Shown here: positions 21,090-30,335 of the stretch, piece by piece
Layout: the number at the start of each line of letters is the position of its first letter
Numbering within the stretch: the stretch's first letter is position 1
Assembly (NCBI GenBank): GCA_023014485.1
Contig: JAJOZX010008848.1
Span: 124,200 to 188,199 of the forward strand
Direction of reading: 5' to 3'
Source: Bathynomus jamesi
Lineage: Eukaryota > Arthropoda > Malacostraca > Isopoda > Cirolanidae
DNA: 64,000 nucleotides
Made by a program: the position numbers and the translations under genes
The notes under the pieces: model-generated
Told to the model about the DNA's origin: nothing
The model's input: the letters and a program-made list of their open reading frames with translations, nothing else
Database searches by the model: none

Positions 21090-21478
21090 TGTGGGGCCGC
21101 GCAGTTAATTTTCCGCATTTATATTATTTTTATATTAGTTACCGACAAACCAATTTTGCGCGTACCAAATTGTATATATTTTATCATTGTGTAATTTTAA
21201 GAATCATATATAATCTTTATAAATAAGTATTGTACATAAATTTATATATATATATTTAATTAATTCAGCTGTATATAAAATAACAAAATCTTCTGTAAAA
21301 TAACCTCAGCCAACCAAGAACTCAATAAACTCTGAAAACGACCGGCTTTTCCTTCAAGACGCCAACCCCCAAACGACAGGGAGAGAAGAGGACACGAGAG
21401 GCCCCTAAAAGAGATACCTGCCTCTCGTATCCTTCATTCTTCCCGGCAACTACAAGTAGCACCAAGGAACCAGCTACA
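21090..21478 (+). repeat. 3' LTR
   Basis: Second copy of the terminal repeat, tgtggggccgcg to ccagctaca, followed by the duplicated target agac. Confidence 0.92.
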
Positions 21479-21666
21479 AGACATCTAGAAAGTATCGGCG
21501 TATCGGTATCGCCTAAGACATTCTTCATGTATCGATGTATCGGTATCGCTTTAGCGATTTTCATGTATCGATGCCCATCACTGCCTGTAAAAGAAACGGA
21601 TGTAAGATTCGTCATTAAAACATGAGGCATACTGTTTTCAGGGTAAACATTTATGGACACCCTGTA

Positions 21667-22708
21667 CATTTTCTCCCTAGAAATATTATTTTTGTTTTTT
21701 TTACAGTACTTCAAACCAAAAAGATCCAAAACTGTATTCATGAAAGCACTAAACCCTGCATAATTTATTATTACAAGCTTAGACTCTGAACGTCTTTTCA
21801 TACACAAGGGCCTACTCGCATGATTTAAAAGTATATTACTATGTTAGTCTTTAAAAAATAGAAGCCTATATGTTTAATTTATTAAATGATCCTATATTTT
21901 ATTATGTATCAAACTATATAAAAACATATTATAACCATCTAAGTTGATGGCGATTTTTGCGCGGATAATTTAGTTCTTCCAAACATTAAATGGCAAAAGA
22001 TGAAAAAGCTAACGCTAAAGTGAGCAGAGTTTCGAATCTTGTTATAAATAATCTTTGATTCTGGGCAACATGATGTACTGTGTGGTCGACAGCTCAGATT
22101 GGCCGCAACCGGATACAGCGTTGTGCTACAGCTTGCTCCAACTTCCTAAAGATATCTTCAAAAGTTAAGACGTTATGTTTAAGCAAACTTTAGTCAGATT
22201 TAGTAAATGAAAATTGGGGGGAAAATTTGGGGATTGATTTGGCTGGATTAGTGTCACATGATGTAAACAATGGCACGCGATATTAAATGGTGTTTTTACA
22301 TAGTTAAAAAGTAGCCTACATATTGTTTACCAAGTCAAACATACCGCTTCATTCATAGGAGTTCATATTCATATGAAGTAGAATAGGCCATGTATAAGAA
22401 GTCCACAAAAGGATAGCTCAAAGCCACTAGGGCCTTTCGAGGCTACCCATGTCCAAAATAAGAACCGAACCTCTAAATACATACTATACCAAGAACCCCA
22501 ACTATTTACAAGGTTTAATACGTGTACACGTACAAGGAAAAATGGAAAACGATTGCATGACCTTTCGTGTATTTGACACTACACCTTATTAAAGAATGAT
22601 GAGATGCATTTTAGTCATTTCGCGAAATGACCCAGTGAAACAGCCATTTCACGAAATAACTAAAAGTTTCAGCACTTACGCGAAATAGCTGGTTACACAC
22701 TTTGACTG
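21667..22708. other. No gene seen; CGCGAAA palindromes at 22614-22690
   Basis: AT-rich DNA without recognisable coding. Near the end there is a perfect 18-bp palindrome gtcatttcgcgaaatgac (22614-22631) with diverged partial copies of tttc-cgaaat downstream. Confidence 0.5.
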
Positions 22709-22730
22709 TAATATATATATATATATATAT

Positions 22731-22778
22731 AACCAGCCATAAGTGGATCCTAGGGTCTTTGTTGGTCTGAAAACATTA

Positions 22779-22781
<3 letters not shown>
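22731..22781 (+). mobile_element. LINE 3' tail, extreme 5' truncation
   Basis: About 50 bp (accagccataagtggatcct ... ggtctttgttggtctgaaaa) identical in kind to the last bases of the elements at 1-1371 and 6095-6515. Sandwiched between two (TA)n tracts (22709-22731 and 22784-22828). Confidence 0.85.
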
Positions 22782-22821
<40 letters not shown>

Positions 22822-22827
22822 ATATAT

Positions 22828-23129
22828 AACTGCAAACACGCAGTATAATTAACGTAAAGAACGACGCTTGTATAGGAGATATTCCGCGCAAGACGAGAGA
22901 GAGAGAACGAAACAAATGAAAAAATGAGGTAACCACCCGGGAATCGAACCCGGGATCTTCCGATTGCCGGTCAGATGCCGGTCTGACCGGCAATCGGAAG
23001 ATCCCGGGTTCGATTCCCGGGTGGTTACCTCATTTTTTCATTTGTTTCGTTCTCTCTCTCTCGTCTTGCGCGGAATATCTCCTATACAAGCGTCGTTCTT
23101 TACGTTAATTATACTGCGTGTTTGCAGTT
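22828..23129. repeat. Palindrome with 148-bp arms made of two tRNA-like SINEs
   Basis: Left arm 22828-22975 and right arm 22982-23129 are, as far as I can compare by eye, exact reverse complements, separated by six bases (tgccgg). Each arm holds a tRNA-like B-box (gggttcgattccc) and the SINE body with ctctctctctcgtc and cttgcgcggaatatctcc. The two copies meet at the point corresponding to the anticodon region, so both lack the 5' tRNA half that copy three (23221-23371) retains. Confidence 0.9.
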
Positions 23130-23220
23130 AAATGTATATAATGTTACGGCATGCGGGAGGTGCCCCCTTGGGGCATTGGTTTCTGCGAGTATGTAGAAGA
23201 ATTACGGCATTTGGAAGAGT

Positions 23221-23370
23221 GAGGCCCATTGTGTAATGGTTATCGCATCTGACCGGCAATCGGAAGATCCCGGGTTCGATTCCCGGGTGGTTACCTCATT
23301 TTTTCACTTGTTTCGTTCTCTCTCTCTCGTCTTGCGCGGAATATCTCCTATACAAGCGTCGTTCTTTACG

Positions 23371-23371
<1 letters not shown>
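23221..23371 (+). mobile_element. tRNA-derived SINE, third copy
   Basis: tRNA-like head: A-box region tgtgtaatggttatcgcatc, anticodon-arm-like tctga/tcgga stem with a 7-base loop, and a perfect T-arm ccggg-ttcgatt-cccgg. It resembles tRNA-Arg by layout. The loop lacks T33 and the acceptor arm does not pair, so it is not a functional tRNA. It is followed by a body shared with the palindrome arms and stops at ctttacgtta, replaced by (TA)n. Confidence 0.8.

Positions 23372-23409
<38 letters not shown>
23372..23409. repeat. (TA)n microsatellite
   Basis: TA tract immediately after the SINE. Confidence 0.9.
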
Positions 23410-23411
<2 letters not shown>

Positions 23412-23479
23412 CATGCGGGTTGCTTCTACAGAGCTTCAATTTAATATTTAGGAGAAATCCAATGACAAGGAGAAATGTA

Positions 23480-24285
23480 AATGCCATGAAAAGTCTTCTT
23501 TATTGCGCAACGTTTCGAGCAATACGCTCATCTTCAGGCTGTTTAACAATGTGAAATTAAAATCAATATTGAATGAAAAACAAAACAGAAAATTTCTATA
23601 ACCTATTCGTAAAGACAAATTTTAAAAGACTGAGAAAAGAGGGTTAAATTCTAAGTTATACAGATTTACATATAAAAATTAAGAAGTTATTTTTAAATAC
23701 ATGTAGTAAATGTGAAATTAATACACTGGAAAAATTACCAATAGTACACTGGAACAATGGAGCTATCTACCTTACACTGCGGTATCCGAGGCTGACTAAT
23801 TTGAGCAAAGGCAAAGAACGGGAAACACGAAGGATGGCGAGGGCGATTGGGGAAGGAGGGATTATAAGGAATTGGGGAAGGAGGAGGGATCATAGCAAAT
23901 TGAGAGGGACGGCCGATGAGTCAACATTCAGACTAGGGGACAATGCTTTAATGAAAAGGGATTCTAAAATTCTTAGTGAGTTGGGACAAGTATTACAACC
24001 AAGAATTTTAAAATTGTCTAAAGTGACATCAATTTTGCATTTAATGCTGTGTTCACGAATACTCGAGGCTTCCTTAGTTTTTAAAATTTTACCTGTTCGG
24101 CCACTTATTCCCATATGCGAATATTCCCATATGAGGCATCGCCTTCCGGAAGCGTCTTATCGCCACTGAAAAAGTTCACAGAGAACGCGATATGAAAATA
24201 AAAATAAATGATGAGATTTGTCCTCTTCCCCACCCCCCAAAAGAAATTGAAGATATTACAGAGTCTGAATGGTCTTAAGCAATGT
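23480..24285 (-). mobile_element. Penelope-like element fragment
   Basis: Minus strand. The frame at 23890-24114 has SSIREHSIKCKIDVTLDNFK and LRILESLFIKALSPSLNVD, matching the C-terminal part of the GIY-YIG endonuclease of Penelope-like elements. Downstream at 23492-23545 (reversed) is cctgaagatgagcgtattgc followed by tcgaaacgttgcgc, a motif typical of Penelope-like terminal repeats. No reverse transcriptase core remains. An overlapping plus-strand open frame (23801-24169) is a shadow. Confidence 0.7.
23500..23535 (-). ncRNA. Possible hammerhead-ribozyme-like motif of a Penelope-like element
   Basis: Reversed sequence reads CTGAAGA, a GAGC...GCTC stem and GAAAC, that is, the CUGANGA and GAAA boxes of a hammerhead around a short stem II. 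Penelope-like elements are known to carry hammerheads in their terminal repeats. Here one extra T sits before stem II and stem III is very short, so folding and activity are unproven. Confidence 0.35.
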
Positions 24286-24318
24286 ACCACCGTATTCAGG
24301 ACACTTTTGGATAAATTT

Positions 24319-24340
24319 TATATATATATATATATATATA
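24319..24340. repeat. (TA)n microsatellite
   Basis: TA tract bordering the MITE on its left. Confidence 0.85.
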
Positions 24341-24564
24341 CAGGGTGTCCATAAAGTCACGCATCATAGGAACATAAGCAATGTTTATTTATTTATGTCT
24401 TCATCAGGCCAAATATGTTGAGAAACATTCAAAGAAACCTGCTTTTTCGTTTACAAACATGTTTTGAGATTGGTGGGAATCATTTCGAACAAATAAATGA
24501 AACAAAATAAATAAATAAACAAAAATGTATTTTCAATATGATGCGTAACTTTATGGACACCCTG
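24341..24564. mobile_element. Tc1/mariner-type MITE
   Basis: 224 bp with inverted ends cagggtgtccataaagtcac and, reversed, cagggtgtccataaagttac, followed by matching gcatcat sequence. Related in terminal sequence to the element at 15105-21664. No coding capacity. Left flank is TA. Confidence 0.85.
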
Positions 24565-24566
24565 TG

Positions 24567-24572
<6 letters not shown>

Positions 24573-24617
<45 letters not shown>
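24573..24617. repeat. (TA)n microsatellite
   Basis: TA tract between the two Tc1-type elements. Confidence 0.9.
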
Positions 24618-24620
<3 letters not shown>

Positions 24621-24625
24621 TGTTA

Positions 24626-25046
24626 CAGAGGCATGTAAGAAGTAAATAGACAGCCCAGATTTTGCTGTAACAATTTGGCGTAAAAGATTCAACAATTCTG
24701 ATCGTGTTGCTGGTTTTTTGGGCTTTTTATGTAAAGTCTTGTCTAGTATTGCCCACACGTGTTCTATGGGGTTCATGTCAGGGGACTGACTCGGCCAAGG
24801 AAGTCGTTTGATACCATTTCGCTCCTCCCATTCTTTCGTCTTTTTTGTAGTGTGGCATGGGACTCCATCTTCCATGAACAGGCAGCTGTCTTTTTCAATT
24901 TGACCACTTGAGAATATTGGCATAAGTCCTTCTTCAAGGATAGAAATGTAGGAAACGAATATTAGTCATAATAATGGCAAAAAAAATTGGATGCATACAT
25001 TTTACCATAAAATTAAGGGTGTCTATTTACTTCTTGCATGCCTCTG
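24626..25046 (-). mobile_element. Tc1-like deletion derivative
   Basis: About 420 bp. Ends are cagaggcatgtaagaagtaa and, reversed, cagaggcatgcaagaagtaa, each continuing atagaca. TA-rich flanks on both sides. Only the C-terminal catalytic part of the transposase remains. Confidence 0.85.
24650..24923 (-). pseudogene. Tc1 transposase C-terminal catalytic half
   Basis: Contains MEDGVPCHTTKKTKEWEERN and LPWPSQSPDMNPIEHVW. The D of EDG and the E of NPIE are 34 residues apart, the DD34E spacing of Tc1. The first catalytic D and the paired DNA-binding domain are deleted. The frame runs on past the element into TA repeat (IYIYIY), which is not coding. Confidence 0.85.
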
Positions 25047-25047
25047 T

Positions 25048-25143
<96 letters not shown>
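25047..25143. repeat. (TA)n(TG)n microsatellite
   Basis: Compound tract at the 3' end (minus) of the LINE that follows. Confidence 0.9.
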
Positions 25144-25145
<2 letters not shown>

Positions 25146-27700
25146 ACACCTCGCAACCTTGTAGCAGTTCCGTGCGTTAGTCTCTCTTCACACGAAGGTC
25201 AAGCTGATGGCCCCATCTCTATGCCTGACGTGGTAGAGGAACGAGTTGCCCTTTTGCGATCTCCATCGCACATAGCCAGGCACATCCGGCTCATCTGGTA
25301 CCGTCCTGAGCCAGGCGTCTAGTCTTCTTTTGAAGAATTCTACGTTGACACCAGTAATGTTCCTGATCTCCTTCGGAAACTGGTTAAATAGTCAGGGCCT
25401 CCACCTCTTCTGCATTACTGATTTTTTTGCTGATTCTTGTATCGTCTGCAAAGGATGTTACTACACTGTTGTTGGTTACTTCAGTGTCTACGTCTGTTAA
25501 CATGATAATGACTAGGAGTGGGCCAGTATTGTTCCTTGTGGTACTGAGCTGCGTACTTCCGATTCTGATGATATACCCTGAATTTTACGATCTGCTGACG
25601 TTCTCTGAAGAAATTGTAGATCCATTTTCCCACTTTGCCTGTTATTCCCATATATTTCATTTTATGTGTTATTATACCATGATGCATTTGTCGAACGCTT
25701 TAGCAAAGCCGTGTATATAACGTAGTTTTCATTTTTTTCAAGTGAGTCTATGATATTGTTTTAGTGTTACATTAGTTGTGATAGGCATGATCTTCCTGAT
25801 CAGAATCCATGTTGGTTCTCATTGAATCTTTCTAGTATCTCCAAGAAGTCATAGATTTTCTCTAACTATTCTTTCAAATATTTTGGTGAGATGGGACGTC
25901 AGTGATACTGGTTTATAGTTCTTTAATCGAGATCAATCCCCTCTTTTATATATAGGAACAATGTTCGTTCTTTTTAGGATGTTGTCCAAAGATCTCTATA
26001 TCCAGTATAAGGGTGTAGCTATTTCATTTTTACAGTTTTTTAATCAATAAAACGTTCCATTTGTTCGGACCTGCAGCTGAGTGTGATTTCATTTGTCTTA
26101 TATCTCCGCTATATCTTCTGGGGTAAAATCAAAATCTTTTATACACTTTCCTTGTAATTTCTCTTCAAATAATGCATCTCTGTCGGGTCCCACTTTGTCA
26201 CGTTTTGAGGTACTGAAAACTGATTCGTAATGGGCTCTCAGTGTTTTAGCCATTTCTTTTAAATCATTGGTTAGTTCATTACTTTCTTTCCATTGGGGTT
26301 CGATAATGGAGCGTGTTTTTGTTTTCCTTCTTGTTTTCCTTTATTACTTCAACCGCATTTTCCTCTCTCTTCTCTGTATGGGCCTTAATTAGGGCTTGTA
26401 TTTCCATATCGATACTCTCCAGTTTTTTTATTATTTCCCTGGTATTGTTGTCTGCGCAATTAATTAACTTCGCAACTACTCTTCCTTTGCGAAATATTGT
26501 TCGCTTTTCCTCTCAAAAAAAAATCCTCTCCTTCGGTTGTGTTTTCGGAACATATTTTTCTAAAATTTCCAGTATCTTTTCTTCAGAGGTTGTCAACGTT
26601 TCTTCGGTTGTTTTATCCTCTAAAATTGTTTTCCACTTTATTTGGGCCATGTGGGATCTGATTTTTTCCCAATTTATAGTTTTCGAGTTAGGTTAAAAAT
26701 CTCAAATTTGCTTCTTTCTTCAGTATGAGTATATTTTTTTAAGCTTTCACCATATTAGTTGATAACTTATTTCGATTATGTTGTGGTCTGAGATAAGAGT
26801 TGGGGTTATTTTTATATCATCAGTCAAGTTGGTGGTGTTCGTAAATACCAGATCCAGACAATTTTTTTTATGTTATCTCTTGTGTTAACATAAATTCGCT
26901 CGCTGGAGCCATCAACTTTTTTGCTTGTTCCTGGTCTTCTCTTGCGCTCCCCTTGTCCTAGTATATACAGTATATATATTTCTTCACACCTTTTGTATTT
27001 TATAAATTAGAAATTAAAATTTTTGCAAAGTATTATATTTGAGAAGGGGCGGATTTTAAGGACTTTATTTTTCTGATGTCAGCAATGGTACTTTAAAATT
27101 TTGTAGTTGGAGTGTTCGAAAGTCTGTATATTATTATTAGTACCACGTTCAGTTTTCTATTTTTACTGCTAATAGTTCCACGAAGCTGTTTGATTTTCTT
27201 ATTATCGTTTCTTCCATATGACTCTGACGTACCTTCACGTCTTGTTCTATCAGCTCGTAGTAAGTTGTAACCATCGATATGTAGTTCTTTCTTGTCTGTG
27301 CAATATTTGCAGTTTCAGTTTCCATAGTAATCTTTTAGATGTGTTTTCTTTGAGGCATGTAATGGCAACCCATATTTCATCCATAAATCCTTTCAGGTAT
27401 GAAACTGTTTATAGAGTGGCTCGGTTTTAGCCCTGGAATATTAGCCAGAACAATGTTTATGTTCTTAGTTTTGTTTAGGAATGCTCCTTGTGTATTTCAA
27501 ATTCATTATCCTTCAGTGTCGCGTGTTTTATAGCACTATGGTCCTCCGAGAAAGATCCGTTTCCGTTTACCTGTTCTGGTAGCTTCTTGCCAGGAAACAG
27601 TTCGGCTCGGGGGTTCTCAACTGTGTCGACTACATGCGCTGTATGAGATTCTGCAGCTGTATTGTGTCTGCTATGTTGAAAAAAATTGGTTTGCCATTTG
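25146..27700 (-). mobile_element. Decayed LINE, minus strand
   Basis: Read on the minus strand, the order is an endonuclease/linker region (27700-26300, mostly unreadable) and PIYKRGD...RLKNYKPVSLTSHL (about 25950-25900). Then come palm ITGKVGKWIYNFFRERQQIV (25690-25560), FADDTR (about 25440) and a C-terminus VEFFKRRLDAWLRTVPDEP (about 25290-25345). About 250 residues of thumb are missing between 25430 and 25380. The 3' end abuts (CA)n(TA)n. Numerous stops. Confidence 0.7.
25481..25687 (-). pseudogene. LINE reverse transcriptase palm fragment
   Basis: Peptide MGITGKVGKWIYNFFRERQQ followed by a region where the motif GVPQGTILAPLLF is recoverable only by switching frame. Catalytic FADD lies further downstream near 25440. 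A short relic. Confidence 0.6.
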
Positions 27701-27703
27701 TAT

Positions 27704-27952
27704 ATATGTTACAGGGAATCTGTGTAACTAGGGACTTCATGAAATCCCAAAAATGTTCAGGGATTTCATGTAAGGTTAAGTCGTGATATTTTCGTTAGTT
27801 TCAACGAAAATATCACGACTTAACCTGACCAATCGTTAAGGGCGTACAGTTGACCTAACCGGGCATTCAGTAATTTTCCCGTAGGTTTAATGAAAATATC
27901 ACGACTAAACCTTATATGAAATCCCTAGTTACACAGATTCCCTGTAACATAT
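27704..27952. mobile_element. Palindromic MITE
   Basis: About 249 bp with inverted ends atgttacagggaatctgtgt and, reversed, atgttacagggaatctgtgt, continuing aactaggga. The centre holds a second, near-perfect inverted repeat (gtcgtgatattttcgttag / caacgaaaatatcacgac, 27781-27823). A diverged third copy of that inner motif lies at 27888-27905. No coding. Superfamily not determined. Confidence 0.8.
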
Positions 27953-28012
27953 TTTGTTTTCTTTTTGGTTTTCCTTCTGTCCTTTGAATTTATATATATA
28001 TATATATATATA

Positions 28013-28975
28013 CAGGGCCGGTTTTAAGCCGATTAGACCGATTTGTTCAAATTGGGCCCCGCGCCCCGAGGGGACCCCCGCGCACGCGCTCGAGTGGGGG
28101 ACGCTATGATGAATTAATGAGTGTCCAGTGTGCACGAAGTTTCTTGTTACTGTGAAGGCAGTGAAACTATTCAGTCCGTCCTCGTATATCTATGTTTCAA
28201 TGTTTTATTGCTAATCGTTTGTTTATTTGTTTTGTAATTTCAGTTTATCGTCGCCGTTTAACTTTTTTAAAAAAAAGGTAATTTGTGGACGATATTCAAA
28301 CCCTCAACACAGAAAGAGCGCTGTTAATGAGATTATATAACATAAAGCTTGGAATGTAAAGTTGTGTTGTTTGTTAAATATGTCCAAATTGTTTATATGT
28401 CCAAACTGCAAACTTGAAGTGTCTTAAGCCTGCATGTAACAGAGAAACGTGGTGGTAAGTAGATCCTACATATTAAATTAACTAGTTTTGCCTCATTATC
28501 ATAGAGAGCATTTACATTTCTATTTACTAGAGCTTGTTCTTTTGCCCCCTGCGCTTTTCTTCTTACTCCCAGGCTTTTAAAAATCATGAAATCTTTTGCT
28601 TTAATCATTAGATGCATACATGCACATCTTTTATTTTTCAGTGCCAGGGAGTCTTTATTGTGAATGATTTTGTTTTTTGTTTTGTAATTTCAGTTTATCG
28701 TCGCCGTTTAGCTTTTTTAAAAGAAAAGTAATTGAAAAAGCCCTTACATCATCGTCATCATGGCAAGCACAAGCAGAGATAGAGACAAAGGGCGAAAGTA
28801 TTTGAGCGGCAATCAGAAACGAGCACTGGCCAAGGCTAAGGCAGCTGAAAATGAAAAACAAAGAGGTGCTCTAGCGAAATTTCTTGTCACTCCAACTTTG
28901 AAACGACAACGGGTAGAGGGCCCCGCTAGGCGCTAACAATTTTCTAATTGGGCCCCGCACTTCCTAGCGCCGGCC

Positions 28976-28978
<3 letters not shown>
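28013..28978 (+). mobile_element. hAT element with CAGGGCCGG ends
   Basis: 966 bp between (TA)n tracts. Left end cagggccggttttaagccg, right end reversed cagggccggcgctaggaag, both followed by gggccccg subterminal blocks. A segment 'tttatcgtcgccgtttaac' with its upstream ttttgtaatttcag occurs twice (28229-28280 and 28680-28730), so the interior has an internal duplication. Contains a short N-terminal coding remnant. Confidence 0.8.
28760..28936 (+). pseudogene. hAT (ZMYM1-like) transposase N-terminal fragment
   Basis: 58 codons from ATG at 28760 to TAA at 28934-28936. Begins MASTSRDRDKGRKYLSGNQK, then RALAKAKAAENEKQRGALAK and FLVTP. The KYxSGxxKRxxKxxxxEKxxxALxK style matches the N-terminus of ZMYM1/TTF-type hAT proteins. 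The rest of the gene is absent and the element terminus begins right after. The context is favourable: ATG preceded by an A-rich leader. Confidence 0.6.
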
Positions 28979-29027
<49 letters not shown>

Positions 29028-29075
29028 GAGAGAGGAGAGAGAGAGAGAGAGAGAGAGAATGTGTGTGTGTGTGTA
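28979..29075. repeat. (TA)n(GA)n(TG)n microsatellite
   Basis: Compound simple repeat right of the hAT element. Reverse-strand open frames through it (LSLSLS, IYIYIY) are not genes. Confidence 0.9.
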
Positions 29076-29390
29076 GTGGAATTTCCGAAACTACTACTCC
29101 GTCGCGAAAGAAAGTCGCCCAAAAATAGAAAAAAATGAAATACTCGTGAGCGAACAAAAAATACCCCAAATAAGGCGAGAATCGTTGACTGCTGAAAAAG
29201 AGTACTCCAAGAAATCTTCTCGAAATATGGCTGGTTAAGTACAAGATTGTGCATAACTTTTGTTAGGGGTACAAACTAAAGTAAACAAACATACAACAAA
29301 AACTAGTATACCATTTGAAAACTTTATTAAAATTGAATACAGAAGCGTATCAATATCTAATATATTTGCTATTACCCTCATGCGCAGCTC
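29076..29390. other. Unannotated sequence
   Basis: No supported feature. A weak coding-like stretch on the plus strand could not be assigned. Confidence 0.4.
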
Positions 29391-30335
29391 CAGTGTTTTT
29401 CCCAGGAAATTAAATTAGATGGGGTGTTCGAATTATGAATCGGGTGAGACATGAGAGCGAAGATGGGCTGTATGGAACCATAATAAAAACAAGAATGTTT
29501 TACGACTATTTTATTAGATTTAACTCGTGTTTTAAAATCATCACACAAATTGAAGTTGGCTACTCAGGCCTTCTATGAAGCATTACATCCTTCCTGGTTT
29601 CTTCTTGTTCTTCTTGTAATCTTGCGCAATTCTGTTGAAGAACTTCTCGAATGTAGTGCGTTCATCTTTGCTGGTTTCCCGCGTGTCCGGTACTTTGTTC
29701 TTCAATTGATATGATCATTAGTTCATTCACATGATCAGGCAGAAGGCGACTTCTTTCAGAACACAAAATTCTATTCAGTGACGAAAATGAACGCTCAACT
29801 GTCGCTGTTGTGACTGGGAGCAACAAGAAATGAATTCCTACTTCTTTCATTCCAGGAACATACCACAAAGAACAGGCCGAAACACTAATGATGATAAAAA
29901 AGAAGTTGAAGTCAATTTCTTCATTCATTCGTCGTATGCTATTCCATTCTGTGTTCAAATTCTCTACTCTGTCCTGATCACGTGGCAGCCTCATTGATGG
30001 TAGTGCCTCAATACAGTCAACTGTTGGTATTTCATAAGAGGCTACGTAGAGATTGAGTAGAATCCAGAGGGGGTGTAGGGAAATCCCTGCACACTGTGCA
30101 CAGCTCTCAGACGTTAAAGGTATGATTTCAACAAACATTTAAACAAATCTGTCATGTTCTAGTTCTCGAAGATAGTTTGAGTATAGTTCCTGCAGCATCA
30201 AATCTTTCACTTTATCCTTGAAAATCGTTCCAAAGTGCTCTGCTCCGTTCAGATCGAGAAAATTTCTTGGCTGTTGAATCCGATCAAGAATAACAATCCT
30301 TGAGTCTCTGTGGCCGTTCAAAAAATAAGTACATG
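29391..30335 (-). mobile_element. hAT element fragment
   Basis: A hAT-like terminus cagtgtttttcccaggaaat starts at 29391. Minus-strand transposase pieces follow up to about 30321. No opposite terminus found, so the right boundary is uncertain. Confidence 0.55.
29662..30321 (-). pseudogene. hAT transposase C-terminal third
   Basis: Two adjacent frames. 30321-30139 begins MNGHRDSRIVILDRIQQPRN. 30138-29662 holds FLLLPVTTATVERSFSSLNR and ILCSERSRLLPDHVNELMII, the ZMYM1-like hAT dimerisation domain. The frames are separated by a single stop at 30139-30141. Catalytic residues upstream are not present in the window. Confidence 0.8.

Larger units (their letters stand above)
16593..21478 (+). mobile_element. 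Ty3/Gypsy LTR retrotransposon, full length but broken
   Basis: 4886 bp with two LTRs (383 and 389 bp), flanked by a 4-bp duplication agac (16589-16592, 21479-21482). Order is gag, protease, reverse transcriptase, RNase H, integrase, the Ty3/Gypsy arrangement. No envelope-like gene is seen between integrase and the 3' LTR. At least three frame breaks (about 17666, 18658 and 19075) make it non-autonomous. Inserted inside the hAT at 15743-21583. Confidence 0.92.
15743..21583 (+). mobile_element. hAT element with 'TATCG' repeats, host of a Gypsy element
   Basis: Perfect 8-bp duplication cctgtaaa (15735-15742, 21584-21591). Ends are cagtgatgggcagtatc and, reversed on the right, cagtgatgggcatcgatac. 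Subterminal regions at both ends are dense in tatcggtatcg/cgatacat motifs. Net length without the Gypsy element is about 950 bp. Encodes a hAT C-terminus. Confidence 0.9.
15105..21664 (-). mobile_element. Tc1/mariner-group element (DUF4817 type), host of a hAT and a Gypsy element
   Basis: Ends are aagggtgtccataaattatt on the left and, reversed on the right, cagggtgtccataaatgttt, flanked by TA (15103-15104, 21665-21666). The only coding remnant is the N-terminal DNA-binding part (15274-15645). Without nested insertions the element is about 710 bp, an internal-deletion derivative. Confidence 0.8.

Noticed and set aside
20900..21090. Envelope gene of an errantivirus-type Gypsy
   Set aside because: Under 200 bp separate the integrase end from the 3' LTR; there is no room and no transmembrane segment other than LTR-derived read-through.
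22930..23300. Functional tRNA genes (three tRNA-like B-box/T-arm sequences)
   Set aside because: The T-arm is perfect, but the anticodon loop lacks T33, the acceptor arm does not pair, and a common non-tRNA body follows each copy. SINE heads explain them.
24974..25322. Open frames rich in IYIYIY/VCVCVC
   Set aside because: They run through (TA)n and (TG)n microsatellites. The same applies to frames at 9556-9750, 14771-14959, 22676-22993 and 28933-29254.
26313..26696. Plus-strand 127-codon frame
   Set aside because: Antisense of the decayed LINE at 25146-27700; hydrophobic composition follows from reverse-complemented A-rich coding.
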